From positions 11,478,546 through 11,542,545 of the forward strand of contig JAJEKV010000009.1 of assembly GCA_021234155.1 (NCBI GenBank): DNA of 64,000 nt, read 5' to 3'. This DNA comes from Isoetes taiwanensis (Eukaryota > Streptophyta > Lycopodiopsida > Isoetales > Isoetaceae). Below, one piece after another: positions 54,347 to 64,000 of this stretch. The position numbers and the translations under genes were made by a program. The notes beneath the pieces are model-generated. The model saw nothing but the letters and a program-made list of their open reading frames with translations. It had not been told where the DNA came from and did not search any database. Within the stretch, counting starts at the first letter, position 1. Every line of letters begins with the position of its first letter.

Positions 54347-57300
54347 ATGTCTACAAGGTTTGGTGCTAACCTTTTGAACTCTATAGAGGTATTCAAGAGA
54401 GAAGGAAATTTTTTGATATAGAAACAAAGCATTAGACAAGTTCTTGAATTTGAAAACTTATGGTATTTAATTGATTCAAATGCTATCAGACGTCCTGTTA
54501 CTATATAAAATGCGACAGTTAGTGGAGGGGGAATTAGCTCCAGCACTAGTGAAGGGTTAGGTGGAGGAAATGCTCTTGGAGGTACTGCTACTGTAGCAGC
54601 AACTTCTATCAATGATGTGGATGAAAGCTTGAAGGTTATGGAGGCCCAAGCAATTATTGGTTGCAAGGTAGAGGTAGTGATCAAACTCAAGCTCAGAGAT
54701 ATGACACCTAGTCAAATGTGATGTATATGTCAAAGCCTTCATCTCAAACTGATGTTTTTAAGAAACAACTGAGGAAACTAAAATTGCATGATAGGGATAG
54801 CATAACTGACGTTTTTGAAAATTTTGACTTTATCATTGCAGATTTAGAAGGTGCTGGAGTTATACTCAATGAGGAGTATCAACTTTTAGCAATTTCAAGG
54901 GTAGTCTCTCATAATGCATTGTGAAATGTAGCAAAATCTAAAGATCATGCTATATAAATGGTGAGAACAGAATTTGGGCATAGTAAGATTGGTGATGATG
55001 AGGATGACAATATTGAGGTTCTGTATAATGGAAAATATAAGGCTAAGAAGAACAATTATGCTAATAACAAAAAGAAGATAGGACCATGCTTTATTTGTGA
55101 TAATTATGGTCACCTCAAGGCTGACTGTCCCAAGGCAGGAAAAAGGTTGTCTGCTATAACTAAGAAGGCAAAGGTCACTTGGCAGCATATTGTTCAAGTC
55201 CAAAAGGACAATGGACAAAAAGAAAAAATAAAGATAAGTTTGCAGGAAACAAGAAAGGGTATGACGACAGGGGAAGAGGAGCTACAAGGGGAAATCCAAC
55301 ACTAAATCTTACAGAAGAAAATCGAGCTGAGGAGGATGAGCAAGATGAAGACTTGGAGGTAAGATTTCATGAAGTGCTTTCTTTAAATAAGGATAGATAT
55401 GGCAAAAACTTTATAATAATATATTCTAGAGCTGAAAAAATAGTCGTTTCCTCTTCGAGCACTCTTACAACTTGCAAAGGAAAAAAGGGAGGAAATGTTC
55501 AACTTGGGAATGGTGATCTGCAGGAGATAGAAGATGTTGGCATGATTGAATTGTTTGATTTAGAAGGGAAGAAATTGCAATTGGAAAATGTGTTGTGTGT
55601 GCCAGGACTAGTGAGAAATCCGATATCAGTTTCTCAACTAGTAGACCTACTATTTGAAAAATTACAATGTAAGGTCTTTCTCAATAATAAAGTTAAGTTT
55701 ATTGGGAAAAGAGTTGGGAATTTGTTTGGTTTGAATAAAGATCATTTTTTACCTAGTATTAATTATGTTGGATCCTCTACAATCAAAACTTGGCATCAAA
55801 GGATGTGTCATGTAAACTCAAAAACTATTGAGCTATTAGCAAAGAAGGGAGCTATCAGTATGACTGAAAATAATGGTGTGGAATCACAATGTGCAGATTG
55901 CATTCTGGGAAAACACAGCAGATTACCATTCAGGAAGCCACTCAAGAGAGCCAAGGGCATTTTGGATTTGGTTCACACAGATTTATGTGGACCATTAAAT
56001 GTGACAAGCCTCACAAGAAAAAGGTATTTCATGACTTTAATTGATGATTTTAGCAGGAGAACCAATGTCTACTGTCTAAGAACAAAGGATGCGGCACTTG
56101 AGACCTTCAAACATTATGTAAGTGAAATGAAAGCAGACACAGGAAGAAGAGTCAAGTGTTTAAGATCTGATAGGGGAGGAGAATTTAAGCATTACTGTAG
56201 GAACAAAGGCATCAAAAGGCAACTCACATGTAGAATTTTTTTATTTTTTTATTTTTTATTTTTTTGAATGAATGAAAGTTTTATATTCATAATATAGGAA
56301 GTATTACATCACGATCCCATCTGGATCAGATTTGAATTCAGCACAAAACTACAAATATTTCAATACACAAAAAAGATTACTATAGGAGTGAACTCAACAT
56401 CTTCGTCTTTCTTGTGCAAAGAAATATTTAAGGCTCTAGAAGCCAGATATAACTGATTGCACAAAGAAACTCTTCAGAATAATGATGATTAGAAAAGAAT
56501 CTAAAGTAACCTGAGAAGCTGCCACTCTGCTCAGGGAAGCAACTATTGACTTCCAAAGAGACCAAAACTGCAAGTAAATCAACAATTTGTGAGATGGCTT
56601 TAGATGCTGCATTGTCGAGATGTGAAACAGTCAGCCTGAATTGGTTAGACACATAGCCCAAACTCCAAGACTCCTCCCTAAAGTCTGGTTTATGATGTAA
56701 AGGCTTCTTCCTATACACAAATAAATCCCTAGATCGGCTCTCTAAATTAGTCTCATTTCTTGTAGAAAGCCTGTAGAAATTGGATAATATACTCTGTTCT
56801 TTCCAAGAAACCAGCTCTATACCTCTCCACCAGCAAGAAAGAAGAAGAGAAAGGAAAGGGTTCTTCCATCCGACCTTAAAATTTGGCTTAAGATATGAAC
56901 TGCCAGCAAACATTACAACCTAAAGCTGCTTTTCTTAATGGCCTTGCGAAAATTTTGCTCCACCTTATAAGCTATTGTGCAATTTCATTGTGATCTAAAA
57001 TAAGCATAGAGGAAACTGCTCTTGCCAGATCCTTCCAAAATTATAAAACATCATAATGCTTCCACATTAGAGTAAAAAGACCACGTTAATGGTACTTGCA
57101 AGGACCAAAACAACTGCCAAGAAGCTGCTCTAAGCACAAAGAAACCAGCAATTCTTATTTACCAGAATCTTGAAGACAAAATGTCAGATCCCCAACTGGC
57201 ACCAAATTTCGACCTTCAATCTTTCCTTTGCCGGATCAGAGAGATGAGGGCGGCCTCCTCTTTCCTGTATCCGCCCTAGCCGCGGACGACAGCGGCATCA

Positions 57301-57776
57301 CATGTAGATATTCTCCCCAACAGAATGGAGTTACAGAAAGAAAAAATAGAACCATCTTGAATGAAGTAAGAAGCATGCTAAAATTCTCAGGTCTGCCTAA
57401 TTTCCTTTGGGATGAAGCAGTCAAGACTGTTGCGCATGTCCAAAATATTTTGCCCTCTTTGAGCACCAAAGGCAGTGTACCCGAGATGCTATGGCCTGGA
57501 AAAGCACCCACATATGAAAATTTAAAAGCATATGGATGCTTGGCCTTTGTGCATATACCTGATGAGCTGAGGAAAAAGGTTGATGATAAATCTCTTATAA
57601 CATACACAGTTGGTTATGATATTCAGTCTAAGACCTACAGGTTGTATGATCCTCGTAAAAGAAGGATCATAATAAGCAAAGGTATCATATTTGATGAGAA
57701 TCAATTTTACAAAGTTCTGCCAAGAATAAATGCAGGTGATACTATTGCAGTAGGAGAGACGGGAATTTCATGCTAG
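54347..57776 (+). pseudogene. Ty1/copia gag-protease-integrase relic, interrupted
   Basis: Gag starts MSTRFGANLLNSIEVF with in-frame TAG and TAA (the first where Trp is expected), shifts frame, then reads FKKQLRKLKLHDRDSITDVF. The zinc knuckle CFICDNYGHLKADC (CX2CX4HX4C) is at about 55090-55130. From 55179 one frame gives a pre-integrase zinc domain (TWHQRMCHVN ... CADCILGKHSR) and the integrase core with LVHTDLCGPL and RSDRGGEF. A 1.06 kb insertion splits it at 56235. It resumes at 57309 with YSPQQNGVTERKNRTI (catalytic Glu) and the C-terminal LKAYGCLAFVHIP ... IISKGIIFDEN. The protease region lacks a clear DSG motif. RT and RNase H are missing; a LINE starts at 57777. Non-functional. Confidence 0.85.
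56235..57297 (-). mobile_element. 1.06 kb poly(A) retroposon with 11 bp target duplication
   Basis: Flanked by TCACATGTAGA on both sides (56224-56234 and 57298-57308). On the minus strand it starts GC-rich (TGCCGCTGTCGTCCGCGG) and ends in an A-rich tail (AAAAAAATAAAAAAT), the signature of LINE-mediated retroposition. A 161-codon minus frame (56913-56428) inside has no recognisable domain; no RT motifs are visible, so it is a non-autonomous or internally deleted element, or a retrocopy of a host RNA. Confidence 0.8.
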
Positions 57777-58272
57777 GCGGAAGATGGCGGAGGCGGGAGC
57801 GGGAGCGGGAGAACTCTACTGCTGTTACCCTAAGTCATGAGGTTCTTCACGGTCTTGATCCAAGGTGAGAGATTCACCTGTGGGTGGCTTCAGGGTGAGA
57901 GTGCAAGATTGTGGGAAAGTTTGGTATACCACCGATTCTTTCCAGAAGAACTGTTTACGCCCATTTTCTCAACGATCCCACAGTCGGAAGTAGAACTTCT
58001 CGATTCTTGGCTAGGTGAGTTTGTGGGTGATAGGAAAGTGCCGCAGGTATCTTTCATGTGCTGTGCACTGCTCGTGGGTTGACAGTAGGGTTGTAGTGAA
58101 AGTTTACAGTTAAAGGTGTTTAGTTGAAAGATTGTAGGTTGACAGTAGTTGCATGGTGTTACGGTAGTGCAAAATCGGAAATATATAAAAAAAGGGGAAA
58201 AAAGGGGTCAAAAAATCAGTGTAGGGGAGACAGGAAAAAGGGATGTCTGGGGAAATACAATAGTCAGATCAG

Positions 58273-60286
58273 ATGGGACAGTCATTGGAAAGCGTGCAGG
58301 CAGAGTCAGTATTGGGGGAAAAAGAAAAGGAAGTTAAAGGGTCAGGGAATGATGTGAATGGGAATAATGCCAAATTCGAAGAATTACAGGATCTGGCCCG
58401 TACTCTGAGCGAAAAGGGTTTTAGGCAAATCCAAGAAATTGCTGCTCATTTGGCTGCGGTGGAGAAGGGAGAGAAGGTGAAGGACTTTGTTGCTTTCGGA
58501 GATTTCCTCACTTCCTTATCAGATATGGTGAACACGAGGCGTTCCTCTGGAGTTGGCACCTTACAGCGACAGAAGGAGTCAAATTTTGGAGTATGCCAAT
58601 CAGATCCAGGAGGACGTTAGAAAGGAGCTCTTAACTGAAAAAGTTTCGGCTTTCACTGGTAAGCCTCTCAGAAATGCTGCAGTAGAAAGTAAGCTTAAGT
58701 TTCTTAAATCCCGGGGGCTCATAGGTTGTGTCCGACATGAGGGGGTTCGGCTACAGTATATAAAAGGGGAACTTGAAAAAATGGAGCCTGGGGTAGTAGT
58801 CAATAGTATTTACTGGATAGAATTCCCATTCTTCATGGTTGAATGTGGAAATGGCCAGACCCCGAGCTTTCTACTTAAACAGGGCACCATCACCAAAGCC
58901 AACACTCAATTCTTTTTCCAAAAGTGGTACCCTTCTTTCGATCCCCAGAACTTTTCCGAGCTATACCATCCGGCTTGGAGCTCTCTGCATGGTCTCAACC
59001 CTATGTATTGGAATGAGCAATCTTTGATTACTCTTTTTCAGCACACGGGAAATGTGATTAGTTGGGAAGTTTCACAGGATAAAGCTCCTAGAGTTTGGGC
59101 ACAGATAGACCTGCTTAAACCAATTCCGGGAGAGATCAAGTTTGTGGATTACTTTGGCAATCCCAAAGTTTTGAAACTTGCATGGCAGGGACTTCCCCAA
59201 CCATGCCAAACATGTGGTATTAGGCTGCATGGAGGGAAAGTTTGCAAGGGTGAGGGTAGAGTTAAAGAAATCCTGCACAAACAAGACTCAGGAAATTTAC
59301 AGGTTACTGGAAAACAGGATGAAGGAGTCTGGATCACTCCAAACAAAGGAAAGCAGGAAAGACACAGGCAGAATAAAAATGGTAGTGAGAAAAGGAAAAG
59401 AAGAAGACAGAAGCTCAGAGAAGAGAAGGAAAAAGAAAAAATGAAGATGGATCTGGGGAGAACTCTTGAGAGGAAAACAAGGACAGAATGGAAGAAAAAA
59501 GTGCAATTTTTGGAAGATTCAGCCAAAGTCAAAGTCCTCTACAACCCTGATCCTAAAGGAAAAAGTATCTCTGTTGGGAGTGGACCCCAGGATACCTCTG
59601 AGGTGCCTAGATCCATGTCCTTAACTATAAGGGAACCAAATCCACAGGGAAAGATTTATTCTTCCTCCTCGGATTCATCGGGAGATAAGGATGAGGGGGG
59701 ACCCAGCTCTCCCAAACTTTTTTCTCTAGTAACCCAGAGCACAGACTCTCCTTTACCAGTTATGGAACTCTTTCCTAGAGAACCAAGATTGACTGTAACA
59801 GATCAATCCATGATTGAAAAGGAGGATAAACAGAGGCTCTCGGAGACTGGATCAGAGAAAGGAAATGAGGTGTCTTCCAACAGCATCCTATTGGCCCAAC
59901 AATCCAATGAACAGAAGGGATCTCCGGGGGCAGATTCCTCTGTAGCAGAAGGGAATGAAATCCCACGTGGCAGGGAGGAGATTAAACAGCAGGAGTGCCC
60001 GATAGCAGAGGTAGACTCCCCGACAACAGAGGGGACTGAAGCCCCATCTGGCAGAGAGGTGGATATTTTCAAGACACCAGCTGCCCAACTTAAAGAGCTG
60101 AGGGATCCCTCTTCTGCTTTATCAGGCAAATTTTGGGATGATGAAGGTGGAAGTGATGAAGAGAATGAGTTCTCTAAGGAACAATCCTTTGTAACCCCAC
60201 TCCCTCAGGTTAAGAGGAGACAAAAGAAGGTCTATTCTACAAGAGAGAATGGGCCTGTTGTTACTCGAAGTACCACTGCCAAATGA
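58273..60286 (+). pseudogene. LINE ORF1 (nucleic-acid-binding protein) with one frameshift
   Basis: First part 58273-about 58590 (MGQSLESVQAES ... SLSDMVNTRRSSG), then a frameshift into the main frame, open to 60286 (577 codons counted from 58553, QILEYANQIQEDVRKEL onward). The core (residues about 90-230 of the main frame) resembles the DUF4283-like domain of plant LINE ORF1, ending in a zinc knuckle CQTCGIRLHGGKVC (CX2CX4HX4C, residues 218-231). A Lys/Arg-rich stretch and a long acidic Ser/Glu/Pro-rich tail follow. Binds element RNA in the ribonucleoprotein particle. Its stop overlaps the ORF2 start as ATGA. Confidence 0.85.
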
Positions 60287-63200
60287 AGATTGTCTCTTGG
60301 AATATGAGAGGTATCAAGGGTCCCCTGAAAAGGAAAAGGGCTCTGATTGCTCTCAAAGAAATTAAGGCAGATATAGTGCTGCTTCAAGAACACAGGCTTC
60401 CTGCCTTCGAAGCCTCCAATTTGGGGAATTGGATATTCCCTAATGGGGAGTCCATTTGGGCTCCTGCTGATGGTACCAAAGGGGGTATCTGCATTGCCTG
60501 GAATGGTTTGAAAAAAACTGGTTCCTTTTCTCATCCCTCTGGGAGATGGCAGGTTGCATTTCTAGAAGTGGAAAAAGAGCAGGTGGGTATCATAAATGTC
60601 TATGCATCTACCTCCCCTGAAGAAAGAGAAGACCAATGGAAAAATATGACAGACTGGTTACAAAGACAGAGCATTGACAATTGGGTTTTGAGTGGTGACT
60701 TCAACAACACTCCTTCTTGGGATCAGAAGGCAGGCAAAAAGATTAACATGTCAAAAGGGGAAAGGCACCAGTGGGATAAGCTAATTCATAGTTTCATTTA
60801 CCATGCCCCATCCTCCTCCAATGCTTATTCATGGTGTAACAAAAGAAAAGGTGCAGACAGAGTCTATTGCCTGTTGGATAGATATTATACCAACCTATCT
60901 TCCTTGGATGGGTGGGATAGCCTTACTGTAATCAATGATTGTAGCAATTCCATCTCGGACCACTATCCTCAGATTCTAGAAACGGGTCTTCTCCCCCAAA
61001 AAAGGATGGCTGATACCCCATTCAAATTCAATGTTAGCTTCCTCAATAATAAAACCTTCTGTGATGATTTCACTAGGTTCTATTCTTCCCTGGCACCCAT
61101 CAATGCAAGTGGATCAATGAAGGAATTCACATACAGATGTAAACAGATGAAGAATTGGATTAAGCAATGGGGCAGAGAATGGAGTAAGAAAAAAAAACAG
61201 GAAAAGAATGATATATACATGGAGATGAAAGTAGTTCGACAAAGTCTTTTCATAGATAAAGACAATTCACAATTACAGCAGAGGGAAGAAATTCTTGAAA
61301 GGAAGGTGAAGCTGATTGAAGAGTATGAAGCAAAGAGTCTGGCTATCAAAAACAGAAGTTTATACATCAATCACATGGACGACTGCAACTCTAAATTCTT
61401 TTTTAGAGCTGCCAAAAGCAGATTGATGAATAATGGTATTGTTTCTGTAAAGAATGATAGTCATCAGGAGATATCCAAGCAGGAGGATATCCAGAATTTC
61501 TTCTTCACCAAATACAAGGACCTTTTTGCAGCCAAACAAACAGACAGTAACAAAATGTTGGAATTCTTTGATTATCTTGGTCCTAAAGATCAAAATATAA
61601 ATGATAGCCACCTTCTGGAAATACCAATGGAGGAGGAGATCCTGAAAATCATCAAGTGTATGGCCCATGGCAAAAGCCCTGAGCCAGATGGTTTTCCTCC
61701 AGAATTTTATGAGCACTTCTGGACCTTAGTTGGCAAAGATCTTACCCTGTTTGTTCAAGGTGCATGGCAGGCAGAGAAATTACACCCAGCTGTAAATGCT
61801 GGGTTAATTGCTTTAGTTCCCAAGGTGGACAAGCCTGCTACCTTCTCAGATTGGAGGCCCATCTCGTTGACAAATGTTACATACAAAATTGTGGCCAAGA
61901 TATTTGCCAACAGACTCAAGAAAGTCCTGCAGGAGAAAATAAGCAATGTTCAATCTGGCTTTCTTCCTGGGAGAAGCATTCTTGATAACTTCATTGGGGC
62001 CTATGAAGGGCTCCATTGGAATAGATTCTCTAATCAGAAATGTGTACTTCTGAAACTTGATTTTAGAAGAGCTTATGACACTATTCATTGGAACTTTCTC
62101 AACAGGGCTTTGAGTCAACTCGGATTTTCCAAAGCAGTTATAGATAAGATAACAGGTTTCAATGCTACAGGATGCTCAGCAGTGCTAATAAATGGTTCCT
62201 CCTCCTCTTTTTTTGAGTGTAAAAGAGGGGTTAGACAGGGTTGTCCTCTGGCCCCTTACCTCTTTCTTATTGTAGCTGAGATGGTCACAAGGATTATTCT
62301 AAGAATGCAACAAGATGGCAGAATTAGCTGCCTCAATTTACCTGTGGCAAATGAATCCTTGTCAGTGATGCAGTATGCAGATGATACGTTTGTATTCTTA
62401 AAGGAGCAAGGAGACAGCATACCAAATTTTCTTGCAGCCATGGACTTGTTTGGGAAAGCGTCAGGGGTGCTGTTAAATAAAGATAAATGTGCAATTGTCT
62501 CTGATAGTTCAGAAAGTTATATTCAAGGAATCAAAGTGTGTGGACATCATTCTGCAACCAAGCTATTGGGTTTACCCCTGGCTTTAAACATGAGCCTTCA
62601 TGGCTTGTAGGAACCCATTGTGGCTAAAATAAAGAAGAAATTGCAGGTGTATCCCAAAACTTTATCTCTGGCTGGGAGAGTGGAAATAATAAACAGTGTT
62701 ATAGCTAGTTCACATGTTTTCTTCTCATCAGCCATAATAGCAGACAAGAAGTCTTACCAAGAGCTGGAATCTATCATGAGGGAGTTCATTTGGCAAGGAT
62801 CACATATGGTTGGATGGCAGCACTTAACCTTGCCAAAGAAAAAAGGTGGACTTGGATGTAAAGATCTCTTTCTTCAGGCACAGGCCCTTGCTGCAAAATT
62901 GGTTTGGAGAACCATAACTGCTCATTCAAAATCCCCAGCCCTTCTTCTGACAAACTTCTGGCTCAGTAAAACTACTTTGGTTGGAAGCCCTTCCACTCCC
63001 CATCATATTCCGGATTCTGTTTTCTATCAGCTTGATCCAGGTCCAGGTACATCCCAGATCATGAGGAGGATTATACAAGCTTGGAATAGGGTTTCTGTTT
63101 GCTTCAAAGCTCAGCCTATCAATAAAATCTCAGATGAGTTCAATTTTTTCTGGCATCAAGGACTCACACATGAGAATGATGGGTGTTTAGCACTGAAACA

Positions 63201-64000
63201 TCCTAGGAAGTATAAGGAGTGGAGGCTCAAAGGGTTAGATACAATTGGCAGTATGTCAAATGGGCCAGTATGGAAAACTTGGCAGGAAGTATCTAGTCTG
63301 GTGAGGGGCTCTGTTTGTAACAAAAATATTTATGATGCCTTGACCCAACACCCTAAGGGAGCAGGGAATGTAGAAAGAGGACACAATTGGACTCTGGATG
63401 ATAAAGGCTATAAGGTAGCCAAGGTCTATTCACTCTTGCTGAATTCCCAAGAGACAAAGGTCTCTAGACAATGGGGCTGCCCGGAAAATGATGCTATTTG
63501 TGTCATTCAAAAAGGATGGAAGATACAGAGTGCCAAGAAAACTATTTTGTTCAGGTGGCTTCTTCTGAACAAAAGTCTGAAAACTAACGCATACCGAGCC
63601 AAATTTAACAACCAAGTTTCAGATAGGTGTCCTTTAGGCTGTGACCAAGCTGAAACCTCAACTCATATCTTCATTTGCCCATGGCTTATCCCTTTTTGGC
63701 AGTGGATTCATGCATTTATTGGATTTACTCCAGCTAGTGAACCAGATCTGTTTGCCTTCCTCTCATCTGGCTCCTCCTTCATGAGTACAGTAAGAACCTT
63801 GTGTTTGTGGGCAATTTGAAAACATAGGAATGGAGTGGCCATTAATCACTCTGCTCCAGACATAAATTCCATCAAAACTACTCTTCAACTGGAGTTAGCT
63901 GATGCAGCTATGGCACACAGATTGCTTAAGGGCTCTAATTATGACAGAAATTGGGATGTTTTGGGCTCCTATCAGGGGTTTTACTCTTTCTTTACATTGT
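60283..64000 (+). pseudogene. LINE ORF2 (APE endonuclease - reverse transcriptase), two nonsense codons
   Basis: Starts MKIVSWNMRG at 60283, overlapping ORF1 by four bases. Endonuclease motifs: SWNMRG, LLQEHR, SGDFNN, SDHYP (residues 1-230). RT: DWRPISLTNVTYK, SGFLPGRSI, LKLDFRRAYD (Asp at about 593), RGVRQGCPLAPYLF, YADD (698-701). A TAG at 62608-62610 breaks the frame, which resumes at once (EPIVAKIKKKLQ) and runs to TGA 63817-63819 (LCLWAI*KHRNG, where Trp is usual). It then stays open to the end of the window. The C-terminal cluster CPLGCDQAETSTHIFIC is the zinc-binding-RT motif. Both stops are single-base changes from Trp or a similar codon, so the enzyme was recently intact. Confidence 0.9.

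Larger units (their letters stand above)
57777..64000 (+). mobile_element. Nearly full-length L1-type LINE, running off the window
   Basis: GC-rich 5' leader (GGCGGAGGCGGGAGCGGGAG, about 57787-57810), then ORF1, and ORF2 with endonuclease, RT and C-terminal Cys/His region; the 3' end lies outside. Inserted in the copia relic just after its integrase. The few disabling changes (one frameshift in ORF1, two stops in ORF2) indicate a young copy compared with every other element here. Confidence 0.85.

Overview
This window is nuclear DNA of a land plant. The evidence is an R2R3-MYB gene with the canonical three-exon layout, a PLS-class PPR reading frame, GT/AG introns, and a dense load of Ty1/copia, Ty3/gypsy, LINE, hAT, Helitron and MITE sequence. 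The PPR sequence style and the repeat-rich, intron-rich layout suggest a non-seed plant, most likely a fern; that is inference. There is no prokaryotic operon logic and no rRNA, tRNA or CRISPR locus.

Layout. 0.5-3.8 kb: a decayed gene of a transposase-like family (HTH, Cys-rich segment, 'DFAENY' motif), then a 5'-truncated LINE. 3.8-12.4 kb: two copies (A and B) of a roughly 3.7 kb non-coding repeat with LTR-like direct repeats and a tRNA-like pol III head. 12.5-14.6 kb: an intact R2R3-MYB gene behind a G-quadruplex-forming tract. 14.5-19.5 kb: MYB downstream sequence, ending in a gypsy integrase relic and interrupted by a 2.07 kb block. That block carries a small, apparently intact four-exon LYR-motif gene beside a phospholipase-A2-like exon. 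20.0-25.35 kb: a second copy of the MYB tail and its downstream sequence, lacking the 2.07 kb block but carrying a Helitron with a 1.4 kb purine tract and a 478 bp MITE. Both insertions can be defined to the base by comparison with the empty sites at 18.9 and 19.15 kb. 20.22-31.70 kb is then repeated in tandem at 31.69-43.17 kb with 4 bp of junction microhomology. Each unit holds a Helitron, a MITE, LINE and gypsy relics, a nested inverted-repeat element, the transposase-like gene (minus strand) and a hAT relic.

44.5-50.05 kb, minus strand: a six-exon gene for a three-RRM protein with an organelle-type N-terminus and a telo-box next to its start. A 1.65 kb PPR reading frame with no ATG of its own lies inside its second intron, with a splice acceptor in the same phase as the RRM exon, so two alternative products sharing the same N-terminus are possible. 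52.1-64 kb is nested retrotransposons: a decayed LINE ORF1, cut by a copia element (LTR, PBS, gag, integrase), itself interrupted by a 1.06 kb poly(A) retroposon with an 11 bp target duplication, then by a nearly full-length LINE with two ORFs overlapping at ATGA and only a few disabling mutations.

Host genes with best support are the MYB, RRM, PPR and LYR genes; almost everything else is mobile DNA. Differences between the two 11.47 kb copies cluster at CG/CAG/CTG sites, so some frameshifts in this window may be sequencing errors in methylated DNA.
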